The notes under the pieces are model-generated. The model saw only the letters and a list, made by a program, of their open reading frames with translations. It searched no databases and was not told the origin of the DNA. Shown here piece by piece: positions 60,637 through 64,000 of a stretch of DNA of 64,000 bases; the first letter of the stretch is position 1, and every line of letters begins with the position of its first letter. Both the position numbers and the translations under genes were made by a program. Source of the stretch: Agrobacterium tumefaciens (GTDB lineage Bacteria > Pseudomonadota > Alphaproteobacteria > Rhizobiales > Rhizobiaceae); NCBI RefSeq assembly GCF_005221385.1, contig NZ_CP039904.1, positions 1,585,501-1,649,500 of the forward strand. Reading direction: 5' to 3'.

Positions 60637-63462
60637 TCAGGCGAGCGTCGTCAACACCCTGTTCGAAGCGCCGGCTTCGGCAAAGCGGCTGAAGACGCCG
60701 CTGGTGGTGTTGCGCAGCCGCTCGACATCTTCAGGGCCGTAGCGGTCCGAACGGTAGCTCATCAGCACGCGAATTGAGCGCTCGCCGCCGATCATTTCTT
60801 CCATCACCTCGAATTGCAGCCCCAGCATGGATTCGTGCTTGTCGGGGTCGATCTGGCGGAACTCCACCGGCTTGCCTTCCGGTCCGGCAAGCGTGCCGTT
60901 CAGCTTGTTCCTGGCGTGGATCTGGATGAAGACCTCGAACAGATGGTCGCGGCCCGGCGTCATACCAAGCGCCTCCTCGACGAGATCGATCGGGATTTCG
61001 CTATGTTCCAGCGAGCCGTTGATGGTGTTCTTCACCGAAGAAATCAGGTCGCCAATGGTCATGGTCTCGTCGAAACGCATGCGATGGGCGACGACCGTGG
61101 TGAAATAACCGATCGTATCGAAATAACCGCTATCGGTGCGGCCCGAAGCCGAGGTGCCGACCACGAGATCGCTCAATCCGCCAAGATGACGCAGCGATGC
61201 GGCTATGGCGGCGTAAACCACGTTGAACAGCGAGGCGCTGTTCTGCTTGGCAACGGCGTAAAGTCCGTCGCTGACGTGTTTTTCCAGCTTGAATTCGACC
61301 CAGCCGCCCGCCGGTGCTTCGTCCTGCGGTGCCTCGTGCAGCGTGCCAGCCTGTCCGTTGAGGGTAAGGCCTTTCGGCGCATCCCGCAGCATATCGGTCC
61401 AATAGGCAAGGTGGTCGGCATTGACGCCTGAGGCCACCTGTTTTCTGGCGAATTCATGGAAGGGTGCAGGTTTGGTTGCAAAGATCGGGGCCTTGCCCGC
61501 CGCTCTTGCCCGGTAGGCTTCTGTCAGTTCGTCCATCATCAGGTTCACTGACCATTCGTCCAGCACGATGTGATGGAAGAGGAAGGACAGCACCTGCCTG
61601 CCGGTCTGCGCATCACGCAGGAAACGCAGCCGCATCGGCAGTTCACGCTCAAGATCGAACCGCCAGCCGGCTTCCGCATGCCGGTCCACACCTTCGCTTT
61701 CTTCACTGGTCCAGAACCATTTGTAACCGGGCAGGTCATGCATCGGCACGATCTTCTGAAGAACCGTGTCGTTTTCGACGTAGAAATGGGTGCGCAGGCC
61801 GGGATGGCGCTCGATGATGTCGAGGAAGGCGCATTCGAAAGCGTTTTCATCGACGGGACCAAGGAAATCGAGCGCGAAGGGGATATTGAATATGTCGCCG
61901 AAACCGAAGGCGGCATAGGCCTTCCAGAGCGACATCTGCGCCAGAGAAAGCGGCGCGGTCAACGAGCCGGTTTCCGTTGCTTGCGCATGTGCGGGCGCTG
62001 CAGTTTCGAGGCGGGTCGCCTGTGTAGCGAGCGCGGCTGCGGTTGGATAGCTGAAAAGGTCGTTGAAACGCAGCTCTATGCCGTGATTGCTGAGCAGACG
62101 TCCGATGATGCGGGTGGCGATCAGCGAATGACCGCCAAAATCGAAGAAATCGTCGTCCGGCCCCATATCAGGTGAGGCAAGCGCCTCGCGGAATTCGGTG
62201 AGGATGGTCGCGGTGGTGGCGTCATCGCCAAGGCCGGTGGATAGGCGAGCCGCCTGCTCCGGGGTTGCGGAGGCATTTTGAGGTACGATGGCGGAAAAAT
62301 CTGCGCCGCCTTCGAGATGGCTGACGAAACGCTCCAGCAGGAAGGCCGTCGCATGCGGCGACATTTCCTTACCGCCGGTCAGTTCGAGACGGATGTCACC
62401 GGCGGCTGTCGGACCGGCGGCAAGCGTCAGGCCGAGACCGGATTGCAGGGAGGGCAGGAGCAGGGGTTCGAACTGGAGGCCATGCTCCGATACGGGCTGA
62501 ACGGGTGCCGCCAGCGCATGAAGTGTGAAGGTGGCGGGCTCGTCATCATTGTCGTTTCGCTGTTCCAGTCCCGCCAGTACGGCTTTTTCAGCCTGTTCTG
62601 GCGATTGGTGACGCGAGATCGATATCCGTGATGCAGCCTCCGCTGAAGGTGGTGTGGGGGCGTCGGGGTGCAGGCGGAGCATCACGGTTTCCGGACCGTC
62701 GCTCGCGGCAAGGAACAGGGCGAAACGCGCACCGGCACGCGCCAGAAGCGCATTCGTCGCAGTAGAGCCGTTGAGGCCGAGCAGGGTGGCGGGAAGATCG
62801 ACGCCGTGGCTGTGGCTTGCCGGCCTCTCCAGCCTGTTTTGCCGCAACGCCACGACGGCTGAGCCGGAGACCGGGCGCTGCAGCCAGCCGAGTGGAAGCG
62901 GATTGATGCCACCATCTTCGAGCTTGCGAGCGGAAAGCGGCTTCGGTGTCTCACCGGCATAGGCGGCGGAAATGCCATCCAGCAATATCTTTGGCGAGAG
63001 AACTTCGCCAAGCAGGCCGTGGACCAGAAAGGCCAGCAGGATTTCCCCTTCATTCAACAGTACCACCGCCTGGAAGGACGGGTCGGTTTCGGCATCGAAG
63101 GGCCGTGCCTGAAGGTCGTGCAGAAGGGCGAGGGCTTCTGCTGATGATGGCACCTGCAGCAATTGCACATCGGATGCGGACAGGGTTTCGATATTTTTTG
63201 AAAGGGCGCCTTCCTCTCCGAAGGCAAAGCGTGCGCGAAGCTCGGGCCAGGCCTCGCAAATCGTCTTCAGCGCTGCGGTCAGGCGCAACAGGTCGCATTC
63301 TTCGCCGATGCGGTAGGCGAGAAGATGCCGGAAGACCTGATCGGGATCCTGAAACTGCTTAAACCAGATCCGCTCTTCGTATTGGCTCGGCGGTGCTGCG
63401 TCGCCTCTGTCAAAGCTTTCTTCGATGCGACGTGCGAGCATACGCGTATTGTCTGCGGCCAT
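60637..63462 (-). CDS. NRPS C-PCP-C (second half of a VibF-like enzyme)
   Basis: 941 aa from ATG 63462 (AAGGAG, 6-nt spacer; ATG 63504 is longer). Domain 1 (~1-400) is a condensation-like fold whose active site is lost: AFLVHGLLGEVLS stands where HHxxxDG is expected. Domain 2 (~420-490) is a carrier with an intact site, FFDFGGHSLIATRI (S446). Domain 3 (~505-941) is a condensation domain with H630-H631-I-V-L-D635-E636, the final Gly replaced by Glu. VibF has the order Cy-Cy-A-C-PCP-C, so this protein and the one at 54587 together equal VibF. Domain 3 would add the DHB-Thr oxazoline to the acylated polyamine. Confidence 0.9.
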   Translation of the reverse strand: MAADNTRMLARRIEESFDRGDAAPPSQYEERIWFKQFQDPDQVFRHLLAYRIGEECDLLRLTAALKTICEAWPELRARFAFGEEGALSKNIETLSASDVQLLQVPSSAEALALLHDLQARPFDAETDPSFQAVVLLNEGEILLAFLVHGLLGEVLSPKILLDGISAAYAGETPKPLSARKLEDGGINPLPLGWLQRPVSGSAVVALRQNRLERPASHSHGVDLPATLLGLNGSTATNALLARAGARFALFLAASDGPETVMLRLHPDAPTPPSAEAASRISISRHQSPEQAEKAVLAGLEQRNDNDDEPATFTLHALAAPVQPVSEHGLQFEPLLLPSLQSGLGLTLAAGPTAAGDIRLELTGGKEMSPHATAFLLERFVSHLEGGADFSAIVPQNASATPEQAARLSTGLGDDATTATILTEFREALASPDMGPDDDFFDFGGHSLIATRIIGRLLSNHGIELRFNDLFSYPTAAALATQATRLETAAPAHAQATETGSLTAPLSLAQMSLWKAYAAFGFGDIFNIPFALDFLGPVDENAFECAFLDIIERHPGLRTHFYVENDTVLQKIVPMHDLPGYKWFWTSEESEGVDRHAEAGWRFDLERELPMRLRFLRDAQTGRQVLSFLFHHIVLDEWSVNLMMDELTEAYRARAAGKAPIFATKPAPFHEFARKQVASGVNADHLAYWTDMLRDAPKGLTLNGQAGTLHEAPQDEAPAGGWVEFKLEKHVSDGLYAVAKQNSASLFNVVYAAIAASLRHLGGLSDLVVGTSASGRTDSGYFDTIGYFTTVVAHRMRFDETMTIGDLISSVKNTINGSLEHSEIPIDLVEEALGMTPGRDHLFEVFIQIHARNKLNGTLAGPEGKPVEFRQIDPDKHESMLGLQFEVMEEMIGGERSIRVLMSYRSDRYGPEDVERLRNTTSGVFSRFAEAGASNRVLTTLA

Positions 63463-63537
63463 GGTCCTCTCCTTGGACATGTTCTGGGAAATGTTCAGGG
63501 ACATCGCGCCGGGCGCGAAAAATCCTGTTGGCGGGGA

Positions 63538-63816
63538 TCAGCCTTCCACGCGCACCCGTTCGATCAACGCCTGCCAGGCGGCAAGCGTGGGCTGCCGGGC
63601 CAGGTCGTCATAGTCGAGACGCGTTCCGGCAAGCTGCGAAAGCGGCGGGATGAGGCGCATGAGGGCAAGCGAATGAAGCCCATGACCGAACAGGTTGTCC
63701 CCCGGTTCGATATCGCGCACCTCATCCTCCAGAACTCTGGCAAGAAGGGCCTTGAGGTCCGTCAGCATCGTTCCCGCCTCCCGCATCACACTCGACGTGA
63801 TTGCCGGTTCATTCAT
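63538..63816 (-). CDS. Free-standing aryl-carrier-like protein
   Basis: 92 aa, one carrier domain. The pantetheine site is NLFGHGLHSLALMRL. Its C-terminus (DDLARQPTLAAWQALIERV) resembles the EntB carrier of this locus (DELARVPTLSAWWALIEEK) more than the PCP in the next gene, so it looks like a second aryl carrier. Start overlaps the stop of the siderophore-interacting gene by 8 nt; it is followed by the C-PCP-C gene after 75 nt. Confidence 0.8.
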   Translation of the reverse strand: MNEPAITSSVMREAGTMLTDLKALLARVLEDEVRDIEPGDNLFGHGLHSLALMRLIPPLSQLAGTRLDYDDLARQPTLAAWQALIERVRVEG

Positions 63817-64000
63817 CGAAATGATCGTGCACGCCGCTGGCGCCCCGCCGCCAGTAACCGGAGGCGCGTGTCCATTTGGGGTTTGCGCCGAATTCTTCGA
63901 TCAGGAGGGCGCGAATCTCCTTTGCGGTCTTCGATTCGCAGGCAACCCAGCTGAAGAAATCGCCCTTCGGCAGATCGAGCTTGCGCAGCGCGCCCGTCAA
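63809..64000 (-). CDS. Siderophore-interacting protein (ViuB-like), 3' end
   Basis: The last 63 residues of a gene that continues beyond the window; the apparent TTG start at 64000 is internal. The sequence DFFSWVACESKTAKEIRALL and YWRRGASGVHDHFDE fit the C-terminal NAD(P)-binding part of ferric-siderophore reductases of the ViuB/SIP family. Such enzymes release iron from the imported siderophore in the cytoplasm. Confidence 0.85.
   Translation of the reverse strand: MTGALRKLDLPKGDFFSWVACESKTAKEIRALLIEEFGANPKWTRASGYWRRGASGVHDHFDE

Noticed and set aside
1..64000. CRISPR arrays, tRNA or rRNA genes, insertion sequences, prophage
   Set aside because: Looked for regular spaced repeats, cloverleaf-type genes, transposase or integrase motifs and found none.

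Overview
The window looks like a chromosomal segment of an alphaproteobacterium of the Rhizobiaceae, most probably an Agrobacterium of the biovar 1 type. The reasons are the GC-rich coding style, the rhizobial gene orders (sox-purU, nirK-nirV, norCBQD, napEFDABC), a RirA-type iron operator, rhizobial palindromic intergenic repeats, and a catechol siderophore locus whose enzyme set fits agrobactin. The genus is inferred from gene content; no marker gene is present. I saw no rRNA, tRNA, CRISPR array, insertion sequence or prophage.

Layout. (1) 1-3508, +: end of a sarcosine oxidase operon (soxA 3' part, soxG) plus purU. (2) 3536-8496, -: a MscS-type channel, a ParB-like protein and a SulP transporter in overlapping order, then a separate cupin gene. 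(3) 8721-20502, +: a sugar locus with two LacI-type half-palindromic sites, an Rbs-type ABC transporter, a LacI regulator, two TIM-barrel isomerase-like proteins (one exported), a Gfo/Idh/MocA dehydrogenase, and a periplasmic GMC dehydrogenase with a Tat-type small subunit and a cytochrome c. This is the layout expected for 3-keto-glycoside formation and use. (4) 20575-32875: denitrification from nitrite to N2O (nnrR, nirV, nirK, nnrS, two DUF2249 genes, norDQBC, norFE, a 51-aa membrane protein, nnrU). (5) 32880-38357: ubiX, ubiD and a DUF488 gene divergent from ubiTUV and a small unknown gene, a set for O2-independent ubiquinone synthesis. (6) 38507-42238: a NitT/TauT-type ABC transporter coupled to a second NnrS-family protein. 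(7) 42437-47048: periplasmic nitrate reductase napEFDABC. (8) 47154-49067, -: a PhoX-family phosphatase. (9) 49198-64000: catechol siderophore genes entD-A-B-E-C on -, a Cy-Cy-A protein and a VibH-like condensation enzyme on +, then on - a C-PCP-C protein, a free carrier protein and the 3' end of a siderophore-interacting reductase.

How the parts work together. Regions 4-7 form a nitrate-respiration island: Nap makes nitrite, NirK makes NO, NorCB makes N2O, and UbiTUV with UbiD/UbiX can keep ubiquinone available without oxygen. Several promoter regions carry TTG-N8-CAA sites fitting the NnrR/FNR family: nirK, nnrS, norC, norE/small ORF, ubiT/DUF488 and the second ABC operon. Region 9 is a vibriobactin-like assembly line in which the single protein VibF is split into two genes on opposite strands; a perfect TGA-N9-TCA palindrome lies between the divergent entC and Cy-Cy-A genes.
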